Of a stretch of DNA of 32,921 nt, positions 17,095 to 24,137 are shown one piece after another. Origin of the DNA: Sideroxydans sp. (lineage in GTDB: Bacteria > Pseudomonadota > Gammaproteobacteria > Burkholderiales > Gallionellaceae); contig DAIDAJ010000056.1 of NCBI GenBank assembly GCA_027310665.1, positions 1 through 32,921 of the forward strand, read 5' to 3'. Position numbers and translations under genes: made by a program. The stretch's first letter is position 1. Each line of letters begins with the position of its first letter. Under the pieces are notes generated by a model. It was given only the letters and a program-made list of their open reading frames with translations, made no database searches and was not told the DNA's origin.

Positions 17095-17194
17095 TCCTCC
17101 ATTCACGACTCTACAGGTTGTGTAGTGTGCGGTCTGGACGAACGTTCCCTTACAGCGACGGCCTACCCCTTGCGGGTGTACCACGAATGGATGA
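17095..17194 (-). repeat. Palindrome-ended element, long form, copy C (inverted, diverged)
   Basis: Read on the minus strand, it matches copies A (18393) and B (27232): imperfect inverted ends of about 15 bp (tcatccattcgtggt, and its partner ending in atggagga), then acccgcaaggggtaggccgt with a GCAA-capped mini-hairpin. The middle is diverged; the ggggc-gcccc hairpin of A and B is not intact. Confidence 0.7.
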
Positions 17195-17243
17195 GTCGTA
17201 CTGTCTTCAGGCCTGCCGGTTGCCTGAAAGTGATCGCTTTACC

Positions 17244-18242
17244 TTACTGAATCAGCCCCATATACAAGAACACGGCATAGCCACCGATCAGGCCGTAGCC
17301 CACAGGACGCGGCACGCGTCCGAGAATGGCGATGGACAGGAAGTTAACTACACCGGCCCCCAGGATGATGTAGGTCCCCATCTGGAAGAAAGCGGGGACC
17401 TGGATGGGATTGAACACCGCAAACAGTCCGATACACATCGGGATGCAGATATGCCCGTCCCCGACCTGCGAGGTCAGTACGATGTCCTGCCTGCCGGTCC
17501 GCGTGTAATACAGCGCGAGGAACGCATTGGGCACCACCATCAGCAGGCCGCTGAACCAGCCCAGCTTGGCAAAACTGAAATACGGGTTGTGTGTCGTCGA
17601 GACCCAGGTCACGAGATGATCGACCGAGTAATAGACGCCATAGGCACTGATCCCAAGCAGCGCCAGATCGATCATGATCGTCCAGTGGAACGCCTTGTTC
17701 TTCCTGATATTGTCCTTGAGCACTTCGAATACGTGCAGTATCTGCCAGAACAGGAACAGCCCCACCAGCACCAGACCGTCATAAAAATCCAGCGTCCCAT
17801 CCTTCGCCAGGGCCCAGAGCGTGCCGGTGAACAGGAACAATGCGATCAGGGTGAACAGCAGGTTCAGCTTGTTGATGCGATGGAATTCAGAGTGCTTCGT
17901 TGCTTTTTGTTTTGAGCCACCGCTTTTTTTCACGACGGCGGCCGAGCCGAAGATCGCAGCCAGCCCGAGGATCAGCGTCAGGTTGGTGGCATTGTTGACC
18001 AGGCAGTTCTCGATGACCAAGCCGCCATTGGCCGCAGAGCTGCTCATCACATAGGCGAAGATCAGATTCGCGAACCCGGAACAGTAAGGCATGATCAGCG
18101 TGCCGAGCACGGTGCCTTCAAAGCCCTTGCTTTCCATGGCGTGCAGGCGCCAGATCATCACAAAACTCGCCACCACAAACAGGGCAAGCAGCATCAACGG
18201 GTTGGCAAGATAGCCCTGGATATTATGGATCGCGTTGTTCAC
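17244..18242 (-). CDS. Divergent sodium/calcium exchanger-like membrane protein
   Basis: The 332-residue product has about ten hydrophobic segments in two halves joined by a short basic loop (KKSGGSKQKATKHSEF). The first half contains GTLIMPYCSGFANLIFAY followed by NNATNLTLILGLAAIFGSA, and the second GLLMVVPNAFLALYYTRTGRQDIVLTSQVGDGHICIPMCIG. These occupy the positions of the alpha-1 and alpha-2 repeats of the CaCA family, where members usually read G-T-S-x-P-E and G-(S/T)-N. Here the ion-binding P-E acids are P-Y and P-N, so transport of Ca2+ is doubtful. Start is GTG 18242 with a weak ribosome site. The gene is bordered by repeats on both sides and has no operon partner. Confidence 0.72.
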   Translation of the reverse strand: MNNAIHNIQGYLANPLMLLALFVVASFVMIWRLHAMESKGFEGTVLGTLIMPYCSGFANLIFAYVMSSSAANGGLVIENCLVNNATNLTLILGLAAIFGSAAVVKKSGGSKQKATKHSEFHRINKLNLLFTLIALFLFTGTLWALAKDGTLDFYDGLVLVGLFLFWQILHVFEVLKDNIRKNKAFHWTIMIDLALLGISAYGVYYSVDHLVTWVSTTHNPYFSFAKLGWFSGLLMVVPNAFLALYYTRTGRQDIVLTSQVGDGHICIPMCIGLFAVFNPIQVPAFFQMGTYIILGAGVVNFLSIAILGRVPRPVGYGLIGGYAVFLYMGLIQ

Positions 18243-18352
18243 GAGTGACTTGAAGGATGACCAGCCCGAATTTTACCTTGCCTGAGACTTGAGAATAAAT
18301 TTTGCTAGTGATCCTTCCGTAATTCATTACACAAATTCCGTGAACTGCCGTC

Positions 18353-18372
18353 ATTCCGGCGAAGGCCGGAAT
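18353..18372. repeat. REP hairpin (ATTCCGGC type)
   Basis: ATTCCGGC-GAAG-GCCGGAAT forms a perfect 8-bp stem with a 4-base loop. An opposite-sense copy lies at 20032-20051 beyond the insertion sequence. It is a common intergenic palindrome in beta- and gammaproteobacteria. Confidence 0.9.
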
Positions 18373-18392
18373 CTAGGGAAACGTAAATTAAG

Positions 18393-18490
18393 TCCTCCGT
18401 TCGTGGTGCACCCGCAAGGGGTAGGCCGTGGCTGTACGGGGCATACGCCCCAACAACACACGCTCAGCTTGTCGAACCATGAATGGAGGA
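18393..18490 (+). repeat. Palindrome-ended element, long form, copy A
   Basis: The 98-bp unit begins tcctccgttcgtggt and ends accatgaatggagga; the ends pair at 13 of 15 positions. Inside are two hairpins, ACCC-GCAA-GGGGT and GGGGC-ATAC-GCCCC, and the half-site agcttgtcgaacc. It is preceded by ctagggaaacg, found also beside copies D and near 16975 and 19970. Confidence 0.85.
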
Positions 18491-18520
18491 CGATTAACAT
18501 TCAATATGTTATCTGGTCGA

Positions 18521-18544
18521 CCCTTCGACAGGCTCAGGGCGAAC
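18521..18544 (+). repeat. TTCGACAGGCTCAGGGCGAAC half-palindrome
   Basis: A single copy of the common repeat (cccttcgacaggctcagggc, then gaac) ends seven bases before the left inverted repeat of the insertion sequence, so it could be the target type of that element. Confidence 0.8.
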
Positions 18545-18550
18545 AATGGG

Positions 18551-18564
18551 ATGGACTCCACCTC
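18551..18564 (+). repeat. Left subterminal inverted repeat of the insertion sequence
   Basis: ATGGACTCCACCTC, exactly complementary to 19929-19942. Confidence 0.9.
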
Positions 18565-18632
18565 ACCTAAACGGCATCAACGTGCCAAACTGGAGTTGTG
18601 ACACAACCAGTTAAACGGGAGAGGAGTCCACC

Positions 18633-19661
18633 ATGAAGATTATCCGAGTTGGGGTAGATTTGGCAAAGAATGTATTTCAGGTACATGGCGTTGATCGCAC
18701 TGAGAAGCCTGTTTGGAAACGCAAACTTAAACGAGATGAATGGATCCAGGTACTTCTTGAAAAGATCGAGCCGGGGTGTGTAATTGGAATGGAAGCCTGT
18801 GGAGGTGCGCATCACTGGGCACGTCTGCTGCGAGCCAAGGGTTATACGGTCAAATTGATTGCTCCACAGTTCGTCAAACCTTACGTGAAGAGCAACAAGA
18901 ACGACGCTAATGATGCTGAGGCAATCTGTGAAGCGATGAGCCGACCGAATATGCGCTTCGTCTCGATCAAGACTGTTCAGCAGCAGGATGCGCAGGCAGT
19001 TCACCGCATCCGTGCTGGGTTAATGGAACAACGTACTGCCAAAGTCAATCAGATACGAGGCTTGGTATCTGAATACGGTCTGGTTGCACCGACAAAGGTG
19101 TCGCATTTGCGTGCGGCGATACCGGAATGGTTGGAAGATGCGGAGAATGGATTGACTGGCTTGTTCCGCCAACTACTGAATGGAGTGTGGTCAGACTTGT
19201 TATCGCTGGATCAGCGCCTGAAAGAACTGGATCAAGAGATTACGGTACTTGCGGCAGATGCTGTGGCACAGCGACTGCAACAGCTACGAGGTGTAGGCCC
19301 CATGATAGCGACAGCATTGCTTGCCACAGTGGGTGACGCATCGCAGTTTGCCAACGGAAGGCAGATGGCGGCGTCACTTGGATTAACGCCGAAGCAGAAC
19401 AGTTCGGGAGGTAAAGAGAAGTTACTTGGCATTAGCAAGCGTGGCGATTCATACGTTCGATGTCTCTTGGTGCATGGCGCACGATCGATGATCAAAGTAT
19501 CCAAAGGCAAAGATGATCGATTAAGCCAGTGGGTAATGCGGATTGCCACCACACGGCATCCGAATGTTGCTGCGGTTGCGATGGCAAACAAGACGGCACG
19601 GATCGCTTGGGCGATGATCAGGAATGGATCAGATTACCAACCCGAGTTAGCAGCAGCTTGA
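18633..19661 (+). CDS. IS110-family (IS1111 group) transposase/recombinase
   Basis: The 342-residue protein starts at ATG 18633 behind GGGAGAGGAG. The N-terminal RuvC-like DEDD domain shows D9 (VGVDLAKN), E54 (IGMEACGG), and D91 and D94 (NKNDANDAEA). The C-terminal transposase_20 domain has LRGVGPMIATALLATVGDASQFANGRQMAASLGLTPKQNSSGGKEKLLGISKRGDSYVR, containing the helix-hairpin-helix and the serine region used for strand cleavage. The frame is intact and full length, so the element may be active. These enzymes recombine DNA guided by an RNA made from the element itself. The gene's codon use is more AT-rich than its neighbours, consistent with recent arrival. Confidence 0.95.
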   Translation: MKIIRVGVDLAKNVFQVHGVDRTEKPVWKRKLKRDEWIQVLLEKIEPGCVIGMEACGGAHHWARLLRAKGYTVKLIAPQFVKPYVKSNKNDANDAEAICEAMSRPNMRFVSIKTVQQQDAQAVHRIRAGLMEQRTAKVNQIRGLVSEYGLVAPTKVSHLRAAIPEWLEDAENGLTGLFRQLLNGVWSDLLSLDQRLKELDQEITVLAADAVAQRLQQLRGVGPMIATALLATVGDASQFANGRQMAASLGLTPKQNSSGGKEKLLGISKRGDSYVRCLLVHGARSMIKVSKGKDDRLSQWVMRIATTRHPNVAAVAMANKTARIAWAMIRNGSDYQPELAAA

Positions 19662-19928
19662 GAAGTGATGAAGAAACAGTAAACGAGCATTATTTAAGAA
19701 GGCGCAAACCAACCACGATTGCAGAGTAAGCCGTTTGATGGCCAACAGGTCGAACCGGCGCTGACAAAACCCGATTAAGTCCAAGGACTTAAAGTCCGAG
19801 CGAACGATAGGGAGCCAGCGCGCGAATAGCCCATCAGGGTCCAGCACCTCAAAAGAGGAAGCTGCAGTTAGAGACCGGATATACGTGAGCAGTCGAACCT
19901 ACAGCCAGGAAACGATTTACTTGCAAAC
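19662..19928 (+). ncRNA. Candidate guide (bridge/seek) RNA region of the insertion sequence
   Basis: IS1111-group elements encode their guide RNA downstream of the transposase, and this 267-base non-coding tail is in that position. It contains a palindrome TAAGTCCAAGGACTTA (19776-19791), able to form a hairpin with a CAAG loop, and a second GTCC-rich strand just after it. I did not identify target-matching loops. The assignment rests on family knowledge and position, not on a folded model. Confidence 0.45.
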
Positions 19929-19942
19929 GAGGTGGAGTCCAT
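19929..19942 (-). repeat. Right subterminal inverted repeat of the insertion sequence
   Basis: GAGGTGGAGTCCAT, exact reverse complement of 18551-18564. Confidence 0.9.
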
Positions 19943-20031
19943 ATACGGACTTAATCTGCGTTTCCCTAGCGCTGTTATTCAAAATACATTTGGGTTTTGT
20001 CCCGCAACGCCGGGCTTGTTGGTTTAACTGG

Positions 20032-20051
20032 ATTCCGGCCTTCGCCGGAAT
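20032..20051. repeat. REP hairpin (ATTCCGGC type), opposite-sense copy
   Basis: ATTCCGGC-CTTC-GCCGGAAT; partner of the hairpin at 18353-18372 on the other side of the insertion sequence. The rest of 19943-20185 holds the inverted ctagggaaac motif near its start and nothing else I can support. Confidence 0.9.
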
Positions 20052-20185
20052 GACGAGGTAACAGGTTCTGTGCGTTGTCATGAATTTTGGGAAACTCAAT
20101 AATAGTGCCGTTATCGCTTCAGGGTGAGTGCGCTCCCTGTCCGCTTTAGGTAAACTGGGCTCCTCATTTATCAGGGCAGGTTCCA

Positions 20186-20728
20186 ATGAAAAACACTCAC
20201 CCTCTGCAGGGGAATGAAGCGGCAGAACGCATCGTTCGATTCTTCCAGGCTAACGGGTTCGCCGGCATCACCGAGGCGCTCATCATCCGGATAAGCCTGA
20301 AAACAGGTCACAGGGCAGAAATCGACACGGCGTTCGAAGAGGCGCATGAGCAGGGGATGACCCCGCCCGTGCAGCAGTATTTCGAGATCAAGCCCTTCGG
20401 GCATTTCTCGGATTTCCGCAGCTTCGACGACACAAGATCAGCCATACAGACCGACTTTACCGAAGCCCTGCGCATGGAGCTTCCCAAGGTGTTCTTCGAC
20501 AAGGCTCCCGTCGTGGTAGACGATGCGATGGCGAGCGGCACCAAATACGATGCGCTGATGAAGATCACCGACAACATCGATGGATACGCCATCGCCATCC
20601 TCCTGAATGATCCGGATGCCTCCTTCCTCGAATATCTCGGAACCCATCGCGGCAACGACTGGCAACAGATCATGGGCAAACTGGAAATCACGGCCGCATC
20701 CCTGGCTTCCGAAATGAATCTGCTGTGA
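20186..20728 (+). CDS. Unknown protein with a PRPP-loop-like motif
   Basis: The 180-residue product starts at ATG 20186 with GGGCAGG upstream. No signal or membrane segment. Residues around 111-123 read APVVVDDAMASGTKYDAL, which has the form of the type I phosphoribosyltransferase PRPP loop (four hydrophobics, D-D, then x-x-x-(S/T)-G-(T)), followed at the expected distance by a hydrophobic strand GYAIAILLN. The rest does not look like a known phosphoribosyltransferase and no flexible-loop or pyrophosphate signature is evident. So either it is a very divergent member or the motif is coincidental. The gene is alone between the insertion sequence and a repeat pair. Confidence 0.8.
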   Translation: MKNTHPLQGNEAAERIVRFFQANGFAGITEALIIRISLKTGHRAEIDTAFEEAHEQGMTPPVQQYFEIKPFGHFSDFRSFDDTRSAIQTDFTEALRMELPKVFFDKAPVVVDDAMASGTKYDALMKITDNIDGYAIAILLNDPDASFLEYLGTHRGNDWQQIMGKLEITAASLASEMNLL

Positions 20729-20758
20729 CTTGTTGATCTGGCACTGTGAAGCATTGGC

Positions 20759-20830
20759 ACCGTTCGGGCTGAGCCTGTCGAAGCACAAGAATCCATTCAC
20801 ATTTCGACAAGCTCAATGCGAACGGATTCT
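20759..20830. repeat. Facing pair of TTCGACA-type half-palindromes
   Basis: ccgttcgggctgagcctgtcgaag (from 20760) faces atttcgacaagctcaatgcgaacgg (ending 20825). The two can pair over most of their length, making a cruciform or a stable RNA hairpin after the preceding gene. Confidence 0.8.
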
Positions 20831-20869
20831 TGAATAATGAGTGCCACATTAATAGCCTATTGATAACTG

Positions 20870-20977
20870 CGTGCCGATCCTTCGGGTAATCGCAAGGCCG
20901 CAATCAACGTTCGCTGCCTTGAAGGCGTCGATCTTGCAACGCTCGCCTTAAAGCATATAGACGGCCGTTCACGATAG
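20870..20977 (+). pseudogene. 3' remnant of a GFA-family (glutathione-dependent formaldehyde-activating-like) gene
   Basis: The frame from 20870 to TAG 20975-20977 reads RADPSGNRKAAINVRCLEGV then DLATLALKHIDGRSR. The pattern A-I-N-V-R-C-L-(D/E)-x-V-D-L, ending D-G-R-x, is the characteristic C-terminus of GFA-domain zinc proteins. Nothing upstream encodes the CXC zinc-binding N-terminal part; an in-frame TAA and the repeat pair at 20759 lie there. So only about 35 codons of a lost gene remain, probably after a deletion linked to the repeats. Confidence 0.6.
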
Positions 20978-21035
20978 TTATTGTAAAGAGGGCAGGTTGA
21001 ACTGCCTCATATAAGGAAGCACAGGAGACCGAACA

Positions 21036-21734
21036 ATGAAGACATTATTGATAACCGGCGCCAGCCGGGGAATCGGATTGGAGTTCTGCAATCAATATGC
21101 AGCCGATGGCTGGCGTGTTCTGGCCTGTTGCCGCGATCCCGGCAAGGCGGATGCGCTGAACAAATTAGCGGCCCGATATTCCGACCTGATCAAACTCCAC
21201 GCGCTCGACGTGACCAACCATGCGCAGATCGAGCAACTTGCACGGACGCTATCAGCTGAAACGATAGACCTGCTCATCAACGATGCGGGCATCTATCCGG
21301 CGTCAGACAAACACGGCTTTGGCCATACCGATTATGCGGAATGGATGACCGCTTTCAACATCAACACCATGGCTCCGCTCAAGATGGTCGAATCGTTCAT
21401 CAACCAGATCGCGCGCAGCGAACTGAAGCTCATCGTCACCATCACCAGCCAGATGGGCAGCATGGACGACAACAGCAGCGGCGGGAGCTACCTGTATCGC
21501 AGCAGCAAGGCGGCCGCCAACATGGTGGTGAAAAGTCTGGCCGTTGACCTGAAGGAGCAGGGCATCATTTCGGTGGCGTTCAATCCCGGCTGGGTCAAGA
21601 CCGACATGGGCGGCCCCAACGCCATGATCCCGGTCGAGCAAAGCGTGGCCGACATGAGAAAAGTGATCGAAGGCCTCACCCTCGCGGACACCGGCAAATT
21701 CATCGGCAATGACGGGCTGGTGATTCCCTGGTGA
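21036..21734 (+). CDS. Short-chain dehydrogenase/reductase, C-factor-like
   Basis: The 232-residue Rossmann-fold enzyme starts at ATG 21036 behind AGGAG. The cofactor motif TGASRGIG is at residues 7-14, NDAG in strand 4 follows, and the active-site Y154-x-x-x-K158 lies in SYLYRSSKAA with a Ser upstream in ITSQMGSM. FNPGWVKTDMGG is the usual motif after strand 6. Length and the MGS-x-D-D-N-S-S-GG-S-Y-L-Y-R-S-S-K sequence resemble the CsgA/C-factor branch of the SDR family. The substrate is unknown. It is cytosolic and monocistronic. Confidence 0.92.
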   Translation: MKTLLITGASRGIGLEFCNQYAADGWRVLACCRDPGKADALNKLAARYSDLIKLHALDVTNHAQIEQLARTLSAETIDLLINDAGIYPASDKHGFGHTDYAEWMTAFNINTMAPLKMVESFINQIARSELKLIVTITSQMGSMDDNSSGGSYLYRSSKAAANMVVKSLAVDLKEQGIISVAFNPGWVKTDMGGPNAMIPVEQSVADMRKVIEGLTLADTGKFIGNDGLVIPW

Positions 21735-21755
21735 TACTGCAGTGACAAGCAGCAG

Positions 21756-21884
21756 GGTCGAGGACTTTCGGCATCTGGTCTGGAAGGGGCTTTGCTGATA
21801 ATCTTCGGCGCGGTAGAAGGAAAGCAATGCGAGTGGAAAGAGCAGACAGAAGAGTATTCGAACCTGTCCCTCTTTAATGTTTAA
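21756..21884 (+). repeat. Dispersed element, copy 2 (open 42-codon phase, no start codon)
   Basis: Starting ggt-cga-gga, this segment stays in phase with 14984 and 27726 and is open to TAA 21882-21884. Its translation (SGLEGALLIIFGAVEGKQC, then EWKEQTEEYSNLSLFNV) parallels copy 1. No ATG precedes it in phase near the start. Confidence 0.65.
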
Positions 21885-21911
21885 AAATGACATAGGGGAA
21901 CGCAGATTAAG

Positions 21912-21952
21912 TCCTCCGTTCGTGGTGAGCTTGTCGAACCATGAATGGAGGA
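21912..21952. repeat. Palindrome-ended element, short form, copy D
   Basis: This 41-bp unit begins tcctccgttcgtggt and ends accatgaatggagga, with only gagcttgtcga between them. It equals the outer parts of copies A and B, without the 57-bp centre. It is preceded by gggaacgcagattaag as copy A is by a close variant. Confidence 0.85.
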
Positions 21953-21994
21953 CGATTACCCGGCAACCCTGACAACTTTATCTGAGAGGTTCTA

Positions 21995-22483
21995 ATGGAA
22001 TTCGACGACGAACGCACCGGCACGTGGCACGCCTATGGCAGACGGATGTCCGAAAAATCGCAATCCCAAGCCAACATCAAATCGCTCCGCGACCTGCACA
22101 AGCTTGCTGCTCTCAATCCATTTCCGGTAACCGAAAACTCCAGAGTGACGGACTACCTGACACAGAATTTTCCTGAAGTGGCAGCGAGCATCAATACCAC
22201 TCACTGGGCGCTGCACGTCGAGATAGGCGGCATGGCGCTTGCCACGAGAGAGGCGATATCGAAGCATGACTGGTCTACGCTGTCCGCTCACTTTGCTTAC
22301 ATCGACAGCGTGCTGGAAGCCGCCGACACAGAACTGCACGAGGCGATCGGTGTGTCCTACTTGGTGAATCTTTTCTACGGCGAGACGGCATTCGATTATG
22401 CCAAGGCGCGCACCCTGATGCCCAAGCGGCTGGCTGCCGCGCTTGAGATCATGGAGCGCCACTACGAAGAATTGAGGAAATAA
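21995..22483 (+). CDS. Unknown small cytosolic protein
   Basis: The 162-residue product starts at ATG 21995 with GAGAGG ten bases upstream. It is predicted to be helical: NFPEVAASINTTHWALHVEIGGMALATREAISKHDWSTLSAHFAYI, then AIGVSYLVNLFYGE and PKRLAAALEIMERHYEELRK. The H-W-x-L-H-V-E-I-G-G core and the VSYLVNLFYGE helix look conserved, as in small widespread DUF families sometimes found as immunity-like proteins, but I cannot name the family. No partner gene is adjacent; a repeat copy D ends 42 bases before it. Confidence 0.8.
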   Translation: MEFDDERTGTWHAYGRRMSEKSQSQANIKSLRDLHKLAALNPFPVTENSRVTDYLTQNFPEVAASINTTHWALHVEIGGMALATREAISKHDWSTLSAHFAYIDSVLEAADTELHEAIGVSYLVNLFYGETAFDYAKARTLMPKRLAAALEIMERHYEELRK

Positions 22484-22612
22484 GGTTTCAGTGCGACAGG
22501 AACTGCATCACACTCGTGATGACGAATGAGTTCATTTGAAGCCGTCCCCCTTTAGTTCATGATCGGCGTTGCCTTGATTGGGCGCCACACAGGCTTTACA
22601 CAAGATGGCACG

Positions 22613-22828
22613 CTAGTGGGCGCTGGTGCCTTTATCCTTATTGAGCTCCGCATTGATCTCAGCCTCGGCAGCTAGCCAGTCAGCCACAGGATCGCCACCG
22701 TTGAAGCCACGATGTTCGGCATGAAAATAGGCGGCGACGGCGACATGTTCATGAAAATGCTCGACTGCCTTGTGATCGATGGCAGCTTGTTTATGCAGTC
22801 CTTTTGCTCCGTGTACGGTATGCGACAT
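22613..22828 (-). CDS. DUF2934-like small protein
   Basis: The 71-residue product starts at ATG 22828 with GGAG nine bases before it. Residues in the second half, VAVAAYFHAEHRGFNGGDPVADWLAAEAEINAEL, follow the DUF2934 pattern, helix, short Gly-containing turn, D-W-x-x-A-E-x-E-(I/L). The N-terminus is His-rich. The function of the family is unknown; members are often near stress and desiccation-type genes, as BON and DUF3309 genes are here. Confidence 0.7.
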   Translation of the reverse strand: MSHTVHGAKGLHKQAAIDHKAVEHFHEHVAVAAYFHAEHRGFNGGDPVADWLAAEAEINAELNKDKGTSAH

Positions 22829-22868
22829 GATAATTCTCCATTGAAAGTCCAGTTAGGGTCGAGGTGCA

Positions 22869-23072
22869 GTGGCGAAAACAAGTACTACAAAATTTAACAA
22901 TACGCTCACAACCGCAGTGGTACCGTGCGGTAACCCACATTGTGAAAACCCGGCAATTTTCTCCTGTAAGTCCGAGACGAAATCATATTTCTGGAACTCT
23001 GTCCGCGATGGATTACACGCTCATGGCAAGCATGAAGCTGATTCACGATGGCGGCCCCTGCAACCCGTTTGA
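22869..23072 (+). CDS. Doubtful 67-residue reading frame
   Basis: GTG 22869 after GAGG opens a frame containing VPCGNPHCENPAIFSCKSE, with three Cys and a His that could bind metal, followed by FWNSVRDGLHAHGKHEADSRW. The family is not recognised. Other frames overlap the same interval (22864-23187), and codon use is not decisive. The rest of 22829-23279 holds only the presumed promoter of the BON gene. Confidence 0.25.
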   Translation: MAKTSTTKFNNTLTTAVVPCGNPHCENPAIFSCKSETKSYFWNSVRDGLHAHGKHEADSRWRPLQPV

Positions 23073-23279
23073 CACCTCAATATGTGCTTTGGTCCCGGTT
23101 TTGTTGCGGTCTGATATTGGCCAGGCCGACCGTCCTTGCTTATGTGCGGAAACGAACAGAGAGACGCGTGATAAATCCCTATCGTGAACGGGTAGGTCTA
23201 TTTCAGGCTTACAACAATGTGGTGATCTGAGAAAAGACATCGGGAATGCAAAACATATTCAATTTATAAAGGAGCTATG

Positions 23280-23615
23280 ATGAATACCAAATTTGCGAGG
23301 GTCTCTATTTTATCCGCGGCGCTGCTGGTACCGGCTGCGCTACTGATACCAAGTTTCTCTTATGCAGCGGATACATCCACCAGTACCACTGGTGAGTATC
23401 TGGACGACGCGACCATCACCACAAAGGTCAAATCAAGTTTCGCTGGGGACAAATGGGTCAAAGGGCGGGACATCAGCGTTCGTACCGATCAAGGAGTCGT
23501 CGATTTGACCGGAACCGTTAGCAGCAAGAAAGAGTCCGATCGTGCCACTGCACTTGCAACCAAGGTAAAAGGAGTGAAGGCGGTACACAATAATCTAAAG
23601 GTCGGTTCCGATTAA
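23280..23615 (+). CDS. Periplasmic BON-domain protein (OsmY-like)
   Basis: Two ATGs follow AGGAG: 23277 at two bases and 23280 at five bases; the second is chosen. The 111-residue product has a Sec signal peptide ending SYA-AD and one BON domain: YLDDATITTKVKSSFAGDKWVKGRDISVRTDQGVVDLTGTVSSKKESDRATALATKVKGVKAVHNNLKV. BON domains bind phospholipid surfaces; OsmY has two and protects against osmotic and envelope stress. With a single domain this is a short member. It precedes the DUF3309 gene by 160 bases and may share its transcript. Confidence 0.9.
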   Translation: MNTKFARVSILSAALLVPAALLIPSFSYAADTSTSTTGEYLDDATITTKVKSSFAGDKWVKGRDISVRTDQGVVDLTGTVSSKKESDRATALATKVKGVKAVHNNLKVGSD

Positions 23616-23774
23616 AGCGTGGTTCCGACTGAGTGCCATGTATGGCGCCGAACAGGCTGGCCTCATGGATGGGACTTATTGTTCCTGTCATGAGAAATTG
23701 GTACGCACCCTCATCAGCAGCGACCGTGTCGCTACACGCGGTCTGCGGCCGGTGACACTGAAAGGAGAAGCAAA

Positions 23775-23933
23775 ATGTCATTAGGATTGATTTTATTGAT
23801 CATTGTGGTGTTGATGCTGGTTGGCGCATTCCCGGCTTGGCCGCACAGTCGATCGTGGGGTTATGGCCCGAGCGGAGGGCTCGGGCTGGTATTGATCATC
23901 CTGATCATTTTGTTGCTGCTGGGTAAATTGTAA
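23775..23933 (+). CDS. DUF3309 small membrane protein
   Basis: The 52-residue protein starts at ATG 23775 with AAAGGAGAAG just upstream. It has a first membrane segment (MSLGLILLIIVVLMLVGAFP), the invariant centre WPHSRSWGYGPSGGLG, and a second membrane segment ending LLLLGKL. This matches the DUF3309 family along its whole length, including its size. Such proteins are common in proteobacteria and often lie near BON or CsbD stress genes; their role is unknown. Confidence 0.95.
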   Translation: MSLGLILLIIVVLMLVGAFPAWPHSRSWGYGPSGGLGLVLIILIILLLLGKL

Positions 23934-23944
23934 TTCGCCAAAAC

Positions 23945-24026
23945 AATTCGCCTGAAGGACCAAGCGAGTTGTGACGCGCTCCGGGTGATCTCGGGCGCAT
24001 AAGCGCGGTGCCGAATCAGGCGAATT
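23945..24026. repeat. 11-bp inverted repeat between convergent genes
   Basis: AATTCGCCTGA (23945-23955) and TCAGGCGAATT (24016-24026) are perfect complements with a 60-base loop, followed by TTTCATTTTTC. The word AATTCGCCTG occurs a third time near 24078. Placed between the DUF3309 gene and pepN, it could work as a terminator for both strands, or as part of a repeat or a small RNA. Confidence 0.55.
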
Positions 24027-24137
24027 TTCATTTTTCTTGATTCGGCAGAATCAAAAGGGGCAGAAACTGTCCCGGAAATTCGCCTGTTCCATTCACTGAT
24101 TGCATATCCGCGCCTTCGTTTGCGCAGTAGCGTTCTG

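Larger units (their letters stand above)
18551..19942 (+). mobile_element. IS110-family insertion sequence, IS1111 group
   Basis: A complete transposase gene is bounded by 14-bp perfect inverted repeats, ATGGACTCCACCTC (18551-18564) and GAGGTGGAGTCCAT (19929-19942). Most IS110 elements lack terminal repeats, but IS1111-group elements have short subterminal ones of this kind, and their real ends lie a few bases further out. The non-coding right part (about 267 bases) is much longer than the left (68 bases), also as in IS1111. No target duplication is seen, as expected. It sits between repeat copies in opposite orientation (REP at 18353 and 20032; the motif ctagggaaac near 18373 and its inverse near 19968). 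Confidence 0.9.

Noticed and set aside
17130-17155. gaacgttc near 17139 as a second LexA site
   Set aside because: The halves are adjacent with no 4-base spacer, the site lies in a diverged repeat copy, and there is no gene start in position.
22506-22521. CATCAC-ACTC-GTGATG hairpin after the 162-residue gene
   Set aside because: Only six base pairs, and no T-run follows; not strong enough to call a terminator.
22864-23187. 107-codon plus frame before the BON gene
   Set aside because: No ribosome site or recognisable domain; it conflicts with the alternative frame at 22869, itself weak.
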